DNA from: Loripinus fragilis
Lineage: Eukaryota; Mollusca; Bivalvia; Lucinida; Lucinidae
Length of the DNA: 64,000 bases
Reading direction: 5' to 3'
Assembly: GCA_964019695.1 (NCBI GenBank)
Contig: OZ026527.1
Location: forward strand, 75,231,471 to 75,295,470
Under the pieces are notes generated by a model that had not been told where the DNA came from, did no database searches, and saw only the letters and a program-made list of their open reading frames with translations. The number at the start of each line of letters is the position of its first letter. Positions within the stretch are counted from its first letter, which is position 1. Positions 54,261 through 64,000 of this stretch are shown one piece after another. Both the position numbers and the translations under genes were made by a program.

Positions 54261-55350
54261 TTTTCGAAATTATATAAAATACAATATGGTGTATAATATA
54301 TGATGGTTCACACCAGAATCTATGTTCAGTGCAGCCTTTTACTCTTTAATTTCAATATAAAGCTCAAATATGATGTTTAAAGGTTTTCATATAGCATTAC
54401 ATGCTAAATTTTAGAATGAAAATATTCTTACCTTATATAAAATGTTATTCAGGGTTTTAATATTAAGTAGTTTATAACTCTTAAAGTTTTTGTGATAAAA
54501 ACCAGCTGCTTGCAGTTATACAATGGCCCATTACTTGTCATTTGGAATATATATTTAAAACATGAATGTTAAATGAGAAGCTTATTGAATGAACCTATTA
54601 ACAACATTTTAATGGTTTGACAGGGGGTAGTTTAAATGAAACGTAAGTGATACAATGAGCCCTAATAACTTTTATAAACATAAATATATGTAGGGAATGA
54701 CATGTTCTTGTATATTACATGAAAGTTTAGCCTTTTTTAATATTCAGGTACTACCTTAACAACCTTATATACATTACATTTGTTTTAAAACGTGAGGGGT
54801 AACGTAGTTACATGATGTAACAGCAAAACGCCACAACCGCCAGAGATCTAACTTGTTTCAAAAAGCTTCACCAGGAACATTAATTTATGCTAACATTTGA
54901 TTTTAATCGCAAGACACACATACTTTTCATGAATTATATTTCTGTACACAATATGTGTATTTCCTGCATATTGCATCAAACCGACGTCAATTTGGCCTAA
55001 AATTGAAGTCCACGTTGAATCAAATTTCCATTTTGGGTCCTCCTATAGACTTTTCAACCACTTCAACGCAATAAACAACTCTAAAATGTGATTCTTTTAG
55101 GTGTATACAGCACTAGCTGATAAAAGCTGTTTGATTCATAAAGACTGTATGCCACTTTGTGACGTCACTGTGACGTTAATACTGCAAGAAAAAATTATAA
55201 ACATATTTTTCCTAGAATGGAATATATTTCTCTAGACGAAAATCAATAGGAAACACTTTTACCCAAAAATGCACACAGGAGCCCAAATTTCACACTAATA
55301 GCCCAAAGCAAGGAGCCAGTGGAGTGTTTGTTCTAATATTCTAATCAACA
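54261..55350. other. Non-coding, no feature seen
   Basis: AT-rich. Nothing supported. Confidence 0.45.
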
Positions 55351-55354
55351 CTTT

Positions 55355-55680
55355 TCATGCGCGGATCCAGAACGTTTTGTCAGAGGGTTCAAACTTTGTC
55401 AACGTATTTTTTTTTGGCTGTTATTTTTTTAAGTTGATGAGGAGAGGAGAGGGAGGATTTAAAAACCACTATAAGCGGGCAATCATCGGCACGCCAACGA
55501 AACGCCATTTAATCCGCCCGCGATTATAAATGGTGTTTCGCTGACGTGTCGATGATGGCCCAACATTGAATGCTGGCTTGCAAGCTCTGTGATTTTCAGG
55601 GGATCCGGACCAGTATTGCTAAGAAACCCTATATTATTTCAGGGGGGGGGGGGGGGTCCGGAACCCCTGTCCCTACCTCT
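55355..55680 (+). repeat. GGATCCAGA hairpin element, copy 2
   Basis: GCGCGGATCCAGAACGTTTT, GTCAGAGGGTTCAAACTTTG, ACGAAACGCCATTTAATCC / AAATGGTGTTTCGCTGACG inverted pair, GGATCCGGACCAGTATTGC, then a G15 run (55640-55656). Parallels 9134-9350. Confidence 0.72.
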
Positions 55681-55739
55681 TGATAATAATAATGAAAGTA
55701 TGCTTAACCCACCACAATTTGTATGGAAGTCGGAAGCTA

Positions 55740-57088
55740 CACTCAGTGGCCATAAGTGAGTTCCCAAATCAGCTTACAAGAAATTGACAAAAAATATAGT
55801 CTGAAACAATGGTCTTTTCTAGCCAATTAAAACAGTTTCCCCACATAATAATTGCCCTGGATAAATATACAGGGTATATGTTTACGTCATCACCAAATTG
55901 TATGATGTCATCATCTGTTGCTATGGAGTTATTGTGTATCACAAACATTGGCTCCATTTCTTCAAAAAAGATAGCAGGTGTTGAAAAATTGCTGTAAAAA
56001 TGTCATATTTTAATATTTTTTATTGAAAATTTGCAGAAATATTTGAAATGTACTGGAAAACATTCTGTTAAAGTTCAAATCAGTATAGACACTGAGAATA
56101 AAATAATCCAGAGCAGAGAACTTGACGGAAAATAATACCATGAAAATGATCTGACTGCAGTATACTTTGGCTGTATAAAACAAACTAAATAAACTGATGC
56201 AGGAATATGGGGTATGTATGTTTTGTTAAGTAACATAACACTGTTCTATTTGAAAATAATATTTTTTGAATAAATGTTGATGGATACAAGCTATGGCTGG
56301 ATCATAAGAAAATCTGCTAATTTTCACTGCCAGTCATGACATTGGTGCCACAAACAGCATAACCAGTGGTAAAATATTTGTGTCATAATTATTTTCAGTT
56401 GAAAGTACCATTTGGGGTTACGTTTTTATAGAACATTTATTTTTTTTAAGAAGAACTATCCTACAATTTCATATGAAAATTTGGGTACCCCCTCGTAAAG
56501 CAAAATTTGACAAGGGGTTAGGTATCGCTTGGTGCTGTCTTTTCGATTTGAAAGAATGAAACATTTTGAGACCTATTGCTTCAAACACTCACAAATAGAC
56601 CCTAGAAAGACTGATACTCGTTGCTAAGTTACCATGTGGATTCATTCAATAATTTAGATTTTTGGGTCAGGGGTACAAATACCCCACCCTCCCCTATTAT
56701 AACGGTGAATTATTTAGGAAGATGTGAACACATCTTGTTCACAGCTCACGAGTATAACATATTAGCACCATTATCACCAAAATATATAGAAAATAAGCAA
56801 AATTTATATACATGTAAAAACGGAAAAAGTTTAGAACACACATCAAATTTTCAAAGTGTTTCAGAAATCAGGGGTGGTCGAAATGAATAAGACCCACAAA
56901 CCCTAGATGATATCATTGCTATATTAATCTGGCATTCTTAAGTTGAAAAATAGCAAATAGTGATATATTCAAAATTTCAGATAATTTGCATTCCTCGTTT
57001 TCAAATTATACAAATTTTAAATGTACTTAAATTTTTGCAACTGAAACAACGTTTGCCATTTTGGGAACTCAATTATGGCCACTGAGTG
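55740..57088. mobile_element. 1.35-kb Tc1/mariner-like element without recognised transposase
   Basis: CACTCAGTGGCCATAAGTGA / GTTCCCAAAT at the left is inverted at the right as TTTGGGAACTCAATTATGG / CCACTGAGTG. TA lies on both sides (55738-55739 and 57089-57090). The length is typical of an autonomous mariner, but six-frame inspection shows only short frames without DDE/D motifs. It is either highly decayed or a non-autonomous derivative. The CACTCAGTGGCCA end resembles that of known mariner-like TIRs. Confidence 0.75.
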
Positions 57089-58012
57089 TATTTGAAATAT
57101 ATACACGAAAGCAGCCCTATTACTCATTCTCAGTCTGTAGATCAATATTTCACTGTACTTAAAATCAAAAGGGAACACTTCAATAACCAATTACTTGCTT
57201 TGCGAAACATTTGGCAACACGACACATTTGGAGCTGGCAACTGCAGCGAACACAATACATTCACGTTATTAAAGCAGGGAATAATGGTAAAACCTTACAT
57301 TTCTTTTTAACTTGTAGAAACACACATCCGCTAAAATCGCTCATATATCTGTTTCAGAAAACCCTAAACAAGTGCTGTGACAAACAATGAAGACTCAGAT
57401 AAAATGCCGCATAATGTGGTCTGCGCTATTTGCTAAGCCAAAATCGATCTAAAGAGAAAAGATAAACTGTGACCACTCAATATATACAATGGACCATTCT
57501 GACTTAATACACCTACCCAAAATGTAATCTTTACATAGTATTCACAGTATATATATGGATGATAAATTTATTTTCGGGTTTAATATATTCTGTCATCGAA
57601 TCTCCAATGCCGTATTGATGTCTCTGTAAATAACATTGGAAGAAAATCAGAAATTGCACACTTTTTTTATGAATAATTCAGTTCAGATGGGTCAAAATAA
57701 AATTTATAAAAATGATTTAAAACAGTCACACAGCATTTGTAAACAAGAAATTACTGACTGCGTGCTGTAAGTGATGTTAAAAAGATCACCAGTAATCAGT
57801 GTGACCTCCAGTTTCCAAATGCTTAGCAGAATACGTCGCCTCATTGAATTTACGTAACATTGTATGAGCACGCTAGGGATACGTTAGTCATTCTAACAGA
57901 TTTGCACGTTGGAGTCATTTGATGATTGGACCTGACCCTTCTACCCAATTTATGCTATACGTGTTCTATGGGGCTCATGACTGGGGATCAAGACGTTGAC
58001 GTCATTTTGAAC
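57089..58012. other. Non-coding, possible promoter at the right
   Basis: A degenerate hairpin (ACTCAGATAAAATGCC, 57393). CpG content rises after 57820. A perfect CRE (TGACGTCA, 57997-58004) lies nine bases before an ATG. The frame 57086-57310 reads SQSVDQYFTVLKIKREHF and was not identified. Confidence 0.35.
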
Positions 58013-58093
58013 ATGGAATTACGTGGTTATTTAAGCGTTGTGTTAGTCCTTGCATTATCATGCTGGAAAATGCCAGGTCCATTTTTAGCATGA
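58013..58093 (+). CDS. Tiny ORF with signal-peptide-like N-terminus (speculative exon)
   Basis: MELRGYLSVVLVLALSCWKM then PGPFLA and a stop. The first 18 residues have the charge, hydrophobic core and Ser-Cys ending of a secretory signal. A possible donor (CAG|GTCCAT, about 58077) could make it a first exon. The CRE just upstream is suggestive. No downstream exon was found and a chance frame is quite possible. Confidence 0.2.
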   Translation: MELRGYLSVVLVLALSCWKMPGPFLA

Positions 58094-59439
58094 AATGATT
58101 AATGATCTTTTGTGCATGAACCCCGTAAGCGACGAGCAATAATGGTTGCTGGTTAAAACGATTACGTGAGTGAATTAACGTGTTAAACGCAATTAGGACG
58201 TAACGTTATCACACTTGCGCGATCAGGTCTTGCACGAACTCTGACAGAACCAGTACTGCTGTACCGGCTCAAAAGATAATGAAAGTCTGTCTAGAGCAGC
58301 CGAAATGTTGCGCGTACATGTAGACGACCCTGGCTTTGACCCTTCGAAAGACGTGTCGTCACTAAATGCAAGCGTTTTATAACAATAAATTAAACTTTTT
58401 TATTAACAGTACTCAGCTGCAAATGCTTTCTTGTCAGTTTTAAAGCTGTTAGTTTCCTGAGCACGTGCAACGTAAGGAACACGTTTTTCAGGCTATGACG
58501 ATTGATTAGACTTGTGATTTTACTCGTTATCCGCGACGAACTCTCGACAATCATGCGTAAATCTTACAACGACATATTCAAACAAAACAGCTATTAAATG
58601 AAATAAAATGTAAAGTTTTCATTTTGGGTCAGTGTAGTTTCAAGCTTTATCTGAAATTCACTTGGTTGAAATCAAAATTTTACTAAATCTTACCTGACAA
58701 ATAAAGGAAATCCTCACATGTAGCAAAAATGATGAAGTCATTGAATATATCCTTTCGATTTGATATTGATTTTTCGCACCCTCTATACAAAAGTTTATGC
58801 AATAATTATTTAGTTCATTCGTTCTATTACTTAAGCCGTATTCTGTATCAAAAGTACTTCTCACTTTGCATGTAAATACTTAACATACAAGTTGTTTTAT
58901 GAGACAAATACCCTGTTATATGAATTTAGGGTAGCTTGGACATTGTGGGGCTAATGTAACTGAGCTTTTATCTAAGATGTGATCCGGCAGTGCCGTAGAT
59001 ACGCCAGACTTTTGATTCCACACCAAAAGCTTCTACTCATTGGCATATATTCATATGACCCACTGAAAGCATGACCCACTAAAGCGGTGACCTTTACCAG
59101 GGGTTTGACATAAAAATCTCCCTGCAGTGCAGGTAAATTGTCAGCGTTTTGCAGAGTGGATATTCAATATCCCCGATATTCCGATATTCCCTGGGGAGGG
59201 TGCTGCAAATGACGGAAGAATTAAATTCTATCATATGACGTCGTGGAGTGATGTAACACCATGCAATAAATCGATTAAGGATACAAAAAACGTTACTTAT
59301 TACATTTTTTACTAAAATAGTAACAAAATGCATAGTCATCCGGGCTGATACTGTTCCTCATTCCAAACCCATTACGGCCCGCTCACGTGAACCCATAGCG
59401 GCCCTCATAGACCTTGGGATGGCTGTATACCCTGCGCCC
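58094..59439. other. Non-coding, no feature seen
   Basis: AT-rich with scattered CpG. No supported exon. Minus frame 58658-58864 and overlapping frames at 59094-59339 lack motifs. Confidence 0.4.
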
Positions 59440-59474
59440 ACCCCGTGGGGAATTTGGCCACTATGATTTCTTGA

Positions 59475-59477
<3 letters not shown>

Positions 59478-59510
<33 letters not shown>

Positions 59511-59655
59511 GGAGGGATATAGTGAATCAACTGAGCCGATAGATGCTGTACATATTTTGCCTCTAGCGAGATTCGAACCCACGACCTCGGCAACACCGCC
59601 TAGCACTACACCAGACACCGACGCTACCAACTGCGCCACTGAGACATCCCCAAAA
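59478..59655 (-). mobile_element. tRNA-derived SINE with (TA)n tail
   Basis: Minus-strand head GGGGATGTCTCAGTGGCGCA with box B GTGGGTTCGAATCTCGC, body CAGCATCTATCGGCTCAG and TATATCCCTCCGTA, then (TA)16 at 59478-59509. A tail piece of the same family is at 60489-60545. Confidence 0.82.
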
Positions 59656-59690
59656 AAGGATGTTCAGGAAGCGCTGATATTGACGACGAC

Positions 59691-60300
59691 CTGTCAGGCA
59701 CTGGAAGGAAAACCTTCCATGCCAAAAGTATGCCTATTTGGAAGGAATAGCCTTCCAACTTAACAATTTCACTATGGATGGATTTTCCTTCCAATTAGTT
59801 TTTTCACTGAAAATTGGAAGGTTTTACCATCCATCTTAATGGCAATTTTTGGATGGAAAACCCTTCCAAAACATCCTTTTCATTGCAAATTTGGCATCCG
59901 ATCAGACAGCCGATCGCAGGGTTAATGATGTAATTAGTATGTTTTCATTACATAACCAAGCAGCAAAATCATGTTTCTACTTTATAAACCTTATTGCAAT
60001 ACAGGTAACAGTTAATTAAGATCATTTATCAATCTTTTCTTGTCACTGGTATTAGAGAAAGTTTGCAAACGTGTGATGACTTTTCTTGAAGATATCTTTT
60101 CAAGGCATGCATTATTACATAAGTTTGTTACTATAAATAAATCTGGATGGAAATCCAGGTAATCACAAACAATTGCTTTGGCTTATTTATGAGAAGAAAT
60201 GTTTCTATTTCTAGAAATAGAACTAAAATTGATAGACTGTTAGATTGGAAGGAATTTCCATCCAAATCTGTTGGAAGGTTTTCCTTCCAGTGCCTGACTG
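59691..60300. mobile_element. 610-bp MITE with GGAAGG/CCTTCC clusters
   Basis: CTGTCAGGCACTGGAAGGAA is mirrored by CCTTCCAGTGCCTGACTG, with ACGAC on each side (59686-59690 and 60301-60305). The outer 200 bp contain many TTGGAAGG, CCTTCCA and GGATGGA words in inverted pairs. The unpaired centre is AT-rich. Non-autonomous. Confidence 0.85.
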
Positions 60301-60488
60301 ACGACTGACGCAGTACACGTCGTATATTGGTTCTTTTTCGATGGATGGCATCTATTTCGTTCGCAAGTGAAAGCCTTACAAGTGAAATTAGATAAATATC
60401 AGAAGTGCAGAAATATAATTTCACAAACATCATTGCTTTCGAGCTACACAGGATCAGAAACTGATGCAGATTCAGACAGTAGATAAAT

Positions 60489-60545
60489 ACGGAGGGATAT
60501 AGTGAAGCAACTGAGCCGATAGATGCTGTAAATATTTTGCCTCTC
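60489..60545 (-). mobile_element. SINE tail fragment
   Basis: TACGGAGGGATATAGTGAAG, CTGAGCCGATAGATGCTG and AATATTTTGCCTC repeat 59510-59566 almost exactly. The tRNA head is missing and a CT run follows. Confidence 0.78.
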
Positions 60546-60559
60546 TCTCTTTATATATA

Positions 60560-61473
60560 TACTCCTCAAAATAATTGAAGGACCAATACTATCAATTATA
60601 ACATTGATGCATTTTGTGTAGAACATATTTTGAAAACCAATTTTACGATCTAGCCTAAACTTTTCGGACATCTTTGACGTCTTATTGCCAAGTGAAACGG
60701 CAAAAAGAAAGTGGTAGAAAATGTTACTAACAATGATTTTTTGTCATTTTAAAACTTGACCTAAATGTATTGGAATGTCATTTTTTGTGTGTGATCCATG
60801 GACTACAGAACTGCACGAAATGAATGCAAATTGCTTTTAGATGCTGAAATCTCTGTTTTCGCATGCTTTTATGGTGTTTGAATCCCATCAATTCCATCCA
60901 CCTCTTCCTGTGAGAGAAAATTGCCCCGTTTGGCTGTGGCGTAATAGCCAGACTATAGACTATAGACATCAGATTTGGCGTTTGTTTGTGACAATCTTTA
61001 AAAATTCGTCGGGACATCTGTCTAACAATAAATGGCATAGAATGACGAATGAAAATCTGTTTCTTGATGGCCAAGTACACGCATTGATATCAGAAAAGAA
61101 AACAATGTCAAAACTCCATTGTCAGAGATGAAAATGCTTGCTTCCCAGTAAATTGAAACTGTTTGAAGATTTTTTTTGCATGTAAGCTGAACTGTTTAAA
61201 ACAAAGTTTAATTTGGTGTCACTTTCATTCTACTCGAATGACCACAGAAGAATTTCTCTACCCCACCCACTGCCTTTTTAAAGTGTGTTTTTGAGGGTAT
61301 GTGCATTTGAGACACAGTTATGGCAGAATTAAGCATGGGAATCATTAATAATAATTCTTGATTTATGGGCATAAAGAACTGAAAGATTTGGGCCAAGTTT
61401 TACAGAATTTAAATGTTTGAGCTAATTATACTCGCGTTCTAAAATCTTGGTCCTTTAATTATTTTGAGGAGTA
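60560..61473. mobile_element. 914-bp Tc1/mariner-like element
   Basis: TACTCCTCAAAATAATTGAAGGACCAA is matched in inverse by TTGGTCCTTTAATTATTTT and GAGGAGTA. TA target sites are at 60558-60559 and 61474-61475. Frames on both strands (about 100 codons, 60778-61131) have no recognised transposase motif. Too short to be autonomous. Confidence 0.8.
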
Positions 61474-61475
61474 TA

Positions 61476-61830
61476 TGTCACAATTAGACATCACAAACGA
61501 GAGCCAAGAGGTCAGCCCTTTCCCAGCAGGTGACCACAAGTCATCAACAAACAGACGTGCACTAAAGCATAACAAAACAAGACAGAAATAAGATTAATGA
61601 TCCACAAAAGAAGCACCGCCTTGGAACGGTCAGTAAAGATATTTTACTGGAGGGCTTAAACCGGTTTAACGGTGCACCAACCTCACCCTTAGTTCAGATG
61701 TGGATCAAAAACACATAGATGTTTGGTTTGCATAAAAGACCCCTAGCGTGTCAATGCATCATCTCCAAAACATATAAATCAAGATATAAAAAGGACATAA
61801 AGCAAAGATAATAGTTGGCAGTCCATATCA
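61476..61830 (-). mobile_element. Retroelement 3' tail, family A
   Basis: GAGAGCCAAGAGGTCAGCCC, CACCGCCTTGGAACGGTCAG, TAAACCGGTTTAACGGTGC and CATAGATGTTTGGTTTGC match 42986-43290 in the same order. Truncated at the Tc1-like element. Confidence 0.8.
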
Positions 61831-62440
61831 CGAAAAAAACTTCTGATGGCAAAATGGGGTAGAAGCTGGCATCTATGCTAAATATGTTCCAATATGTGTA
61901 GGGGTGGATGCCAAGTCTGAAAATGTCCCTATGACTCAGAATTAAGTCAAATGTCAACTGGGTGCAAATATCAAGATATTAGACAAAACACTATGTCATC
62001 TTCTGCCCATAAAGCATCCATTAAATTCACTGAAATCATGCTGAATGTGATGGAGATACTTATTGTATTGCCACACATAACCTAGACAAGAACTTAGGGT
62101 AAGCCTGTGCCAGTAAAAAGGTCATTTAAGTGCAAATTTCATAAATACAAGTGTGTTATGTTAGGTGCAGCATTCTTTTGTCAGTATCATACACACCCAA
62201 CAATACCAACTTATCATAAAACTGCATGTGAATAGTTTAGAAGCAATGCATAGTGACATTGATAGCGTCTCTACATGCCAGGCCAAGTTTAAAGGTCATC
62301 TAAGTGCCCAATTTGGGTAAAATGCATGTAAAATAGCTTATTTTTAGCGATCAGCATACCTAACATAACCATTGAACATCATGATAAGTGAGTAGGACGT
62401 ATGAGCGCAGCAAACAGCCTAGCTAAAGGCAATACAGGTT
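61831..62440. other. Non-coding, no feature seen
   Basis: No supported element ends or exon. Possibly an old repeat (AGGTCATTTAAGTGC / AGGTCATCTAAGTGC occur twice, 62119 and 62294). Confidence 0.4.
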
Positions 62441-63330
62441 TATAGAGAGACTTTATGTCGTCTCTGTCAGACAATAATCAAACTGATATTATTGAAGCTT
62501 TTAACTCAACCTCTAGATATTTAGATGACTTACTTAATATTAATAATCCTAATTTTGAACAAATGGTAGGTCAGATATATCCCACTGAACTTCAGTTAAA
62601 TAAGGCAAATTCTTCTAATACTGAACATGCTGAAGCTCCGTTTTTGGACTTGAACTCGTCAATAGCAAATGGCAAAGTTTCTTCTAAAATTTATGATAAA
62701 CGGGATGATTTTAATTTTGAAATAGTAAATGTCCCATTTCTGAATGGAGATGTTCCTCGCTCTCCTTCCTATGGTGTATATATTTAGAAGCTTATTCGTT
62801 TTGCTAGAGTGCGTTCTAATGTTGATGATTTCAAAAAAAGAAACTTATTTTTAACTGCTTAGTTATTATAATAAGGTTATAGATATCATGAAATTCGAAA
62901 AGCATTTTCTACATTCTACCACAGACACTCAGAATTAATTGTTAAATACAACATTGGGTTAAAAACTCTTCTGCAACAAGGCATATCAGAACCTATATTT
63001 TATGGTGATTTTAGTTTATAAATTCAAACGAATTGTTGGAAAACCTTATTTTAGTGATCAATTCAAAAATATACTAAAACGTTATATAAGGGTTGGATAT
63101 AACTTTGGTATCATGCGACAGTCTGCATGCCTAGTTTTAAACCCAATCACGGTTTATAGCTATGGTTTCCTCTTTAATTGCACGACGGTGGGTCAGGCCT
63201 CAGACTCTATGATGGCTCTGACGCAAAGCTTTAATCGGTGGGTTTGTACCTGGTGCTTATCTGTAGCTGGACCCACCGTGGCTCAACTTGAGGTTTTCTT
63301 TAGCTCTGACTATCTGTGAGTCATGAGCCC
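62441..63330 (+). pseudogene. RT retroelement fragment with YLDD catalytic box
   Basis: An intact stretch (62455-62787) reads NQTDIIEAFNSTSRYLDDL, then LNINNPNFEQMVGQIYP, then KIYDKRDDFNFEIVNVP and DVPRSPSYGVYI, then a stop. It continues in-frame or shifted: LIRFARVRSNVDDF, YRYHEIRKAFS, HSELIVKYNIGLKTLLQQG. In another frame follow VYKFKRIVGKPYFSDQF, YKRVGYNFGIMRQS, CLVLNPITVYSYGFLFNC and GQASDSMMA. YLDD is the RT metal-binding motif. The N-terminal two thirds of the RT are absent and there are several stops, so the copy is dead. Its 3' tail differs from tails A and B. The exact class is unresolved. Confidence 0.88.
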
Positions 63331-63654
63331 TTTTTCTTGTTTCATCATGGAGTGTTAATTTGATTAGAGTGTTTACCCATGATGATACTTTGCATTAGTT
63401 AGATGGCCTCCATGCGAGCTGAACATTTCTTTTGTGTAAGTTGCTGAGTTATAATTCCAGGTTTGTCAGTATACTCAAACAGCAAATTAATTCTCAATAA
63501 GTATTGCTATAGCAAATCTATTTTAAGTAAAATACAGTCAGTACAAAAAGAAACGCAAACTTTTAAATGAATTATTTTTCGGATAAAAATCATTAATTTT
63601 CAAAATGATTCTATTTCAGTGGCTTTGCCCTTCAATAAGGACTTTCACAACAGA

Positions 63655-64000
63655 GTTTCATCTAATACTGAAGCTCCATTTTTGGACTTGAACTTGTCAA
63701 TAACAAATGGCATAGTTTCTTCTAAAATTTATGATAAACGGGATGATTTTAATTTTGAAATAGTAAATTTCTCATTTCTTGATTGAGATGTTCCTCGCTC
63801 TCCTTCCTATGGTGTATATATTTCTCAGCTTATTCGTTTTGCTAGAGTGTGCTCTAATGTTGATGACTTCAACAACAGAAACTTATTTTTAACTGCTAAA
63901 CTATTAAAACAAGGTAATAGATATCATATAATTCGAAAAGCATTTTCTAAATTCTACCACAGACACTCAGAGTTAATTGTTAAATAGAACATTGGGTTAA
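63655..64000 (+). pseudogene. Second RT retroelement fragment, runs off the window
   Basis: SNTEAPFLDLNLSITNG, then KIYDKRDDFNFEIVNFS, a stop where the family has Gly, then DVPRSPSYGVYISQLIR, VCSNVDDFNNRNL, LLKQGNRYHIIRKAFSKF. Same orientation and about 1 kb from the previous fragment, and nearly identical to it, but starting 170 bp further into the gene. Confidence 0.87.

Noticed and set aside
1..64000. CRISPR arrays, rRNA or prokaryotic operons
   Set aside because: Tandem arrays have no spacer logic, exons are spliced, and the repeats are eukaryotic transposons and satellites.

Overview
The window is animal nuclear DNA, most likely from a bivalve mollusc. It is AT-rich and gene-poor, with short exons bounded by GT/AG splice sites and separated by kilobases of intron. 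It is packed with tRNA-derived SINEs, decayed non-LTR-type reverse transcriptases, miniature inverted-repeat elements and tandem repeats of 120-180 bp. The mollusc assignment rests on my familiarity with these repeat types and on the style of the reverse transcriptases. The species cannot be read from the sequence.

The one gene I recognise firmly is a ceramide synthase (CERS5/6-like) on the minus strand. Its first coding exon is at 39710-39885, its second at 34068-34200, and its Hox-like-domain exon at 29404-29510. The three exons join in frame with good splice sites and encode about 138 N-terminal residues. I looked for the Lag1p catalytic exons at lower coordinates and did not find them, so either intron 3 runs past the left edge or the copy is incomplete. 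Weaker single-exon candidates are a C2H2 zinc-finger exon (4813-5017, -), a start exon reading MAATHLLTAEV (10359-10391, -), an exon carrying an inositol-polyphosphate-kinase-like RMIDFART motif (13061-13224, +), a terminal exon with a poly(A) signal (19925-20250, +), and a CpG-rich start exon (27128-27215, +).

Layout. 0-3 kb: a 170-bp satellite carrying a duplicated SINE. 3-12 kb: mixed short repeats, retroelement tails and a 480-bp fold-back element. 12-24 kb: tandem-repeat mosaics of 140-152 bp units, some with Helitron-like or TIR ends. 24-29 kb: hairpin MITEs, a duplicated segment with an empty/filled MITE site, palindromes and a 1.2-kb TIR element. 29-40 kb: the ceramide synthase introns, which hold a Harbinger-like MITE, an inverted pair of 240-bp repeats, a decayed LINE and several dispersed repeats. 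40-55 kb: SINEs, a 1.6-kb decayed LINE, retroelement tails and long AT-rich stretches without visible features. 55-64 kb: two elements with Tc1/mariner-like ends, a GGAAGG/CCTTCC-rich MITE, and two tandem RT fragments that reach the right edge.

The most unusual theme is sharing between tandem and mobile DNA. One hairpin core (CTCAAAAGAACCGTCTC and its complement) is found in every unit of the 170-bp satellite and also in dispersed MITEs of at least two subfamilies. One of those MITEs sits in a duplicated segment whose sister copy preserves the empty site.
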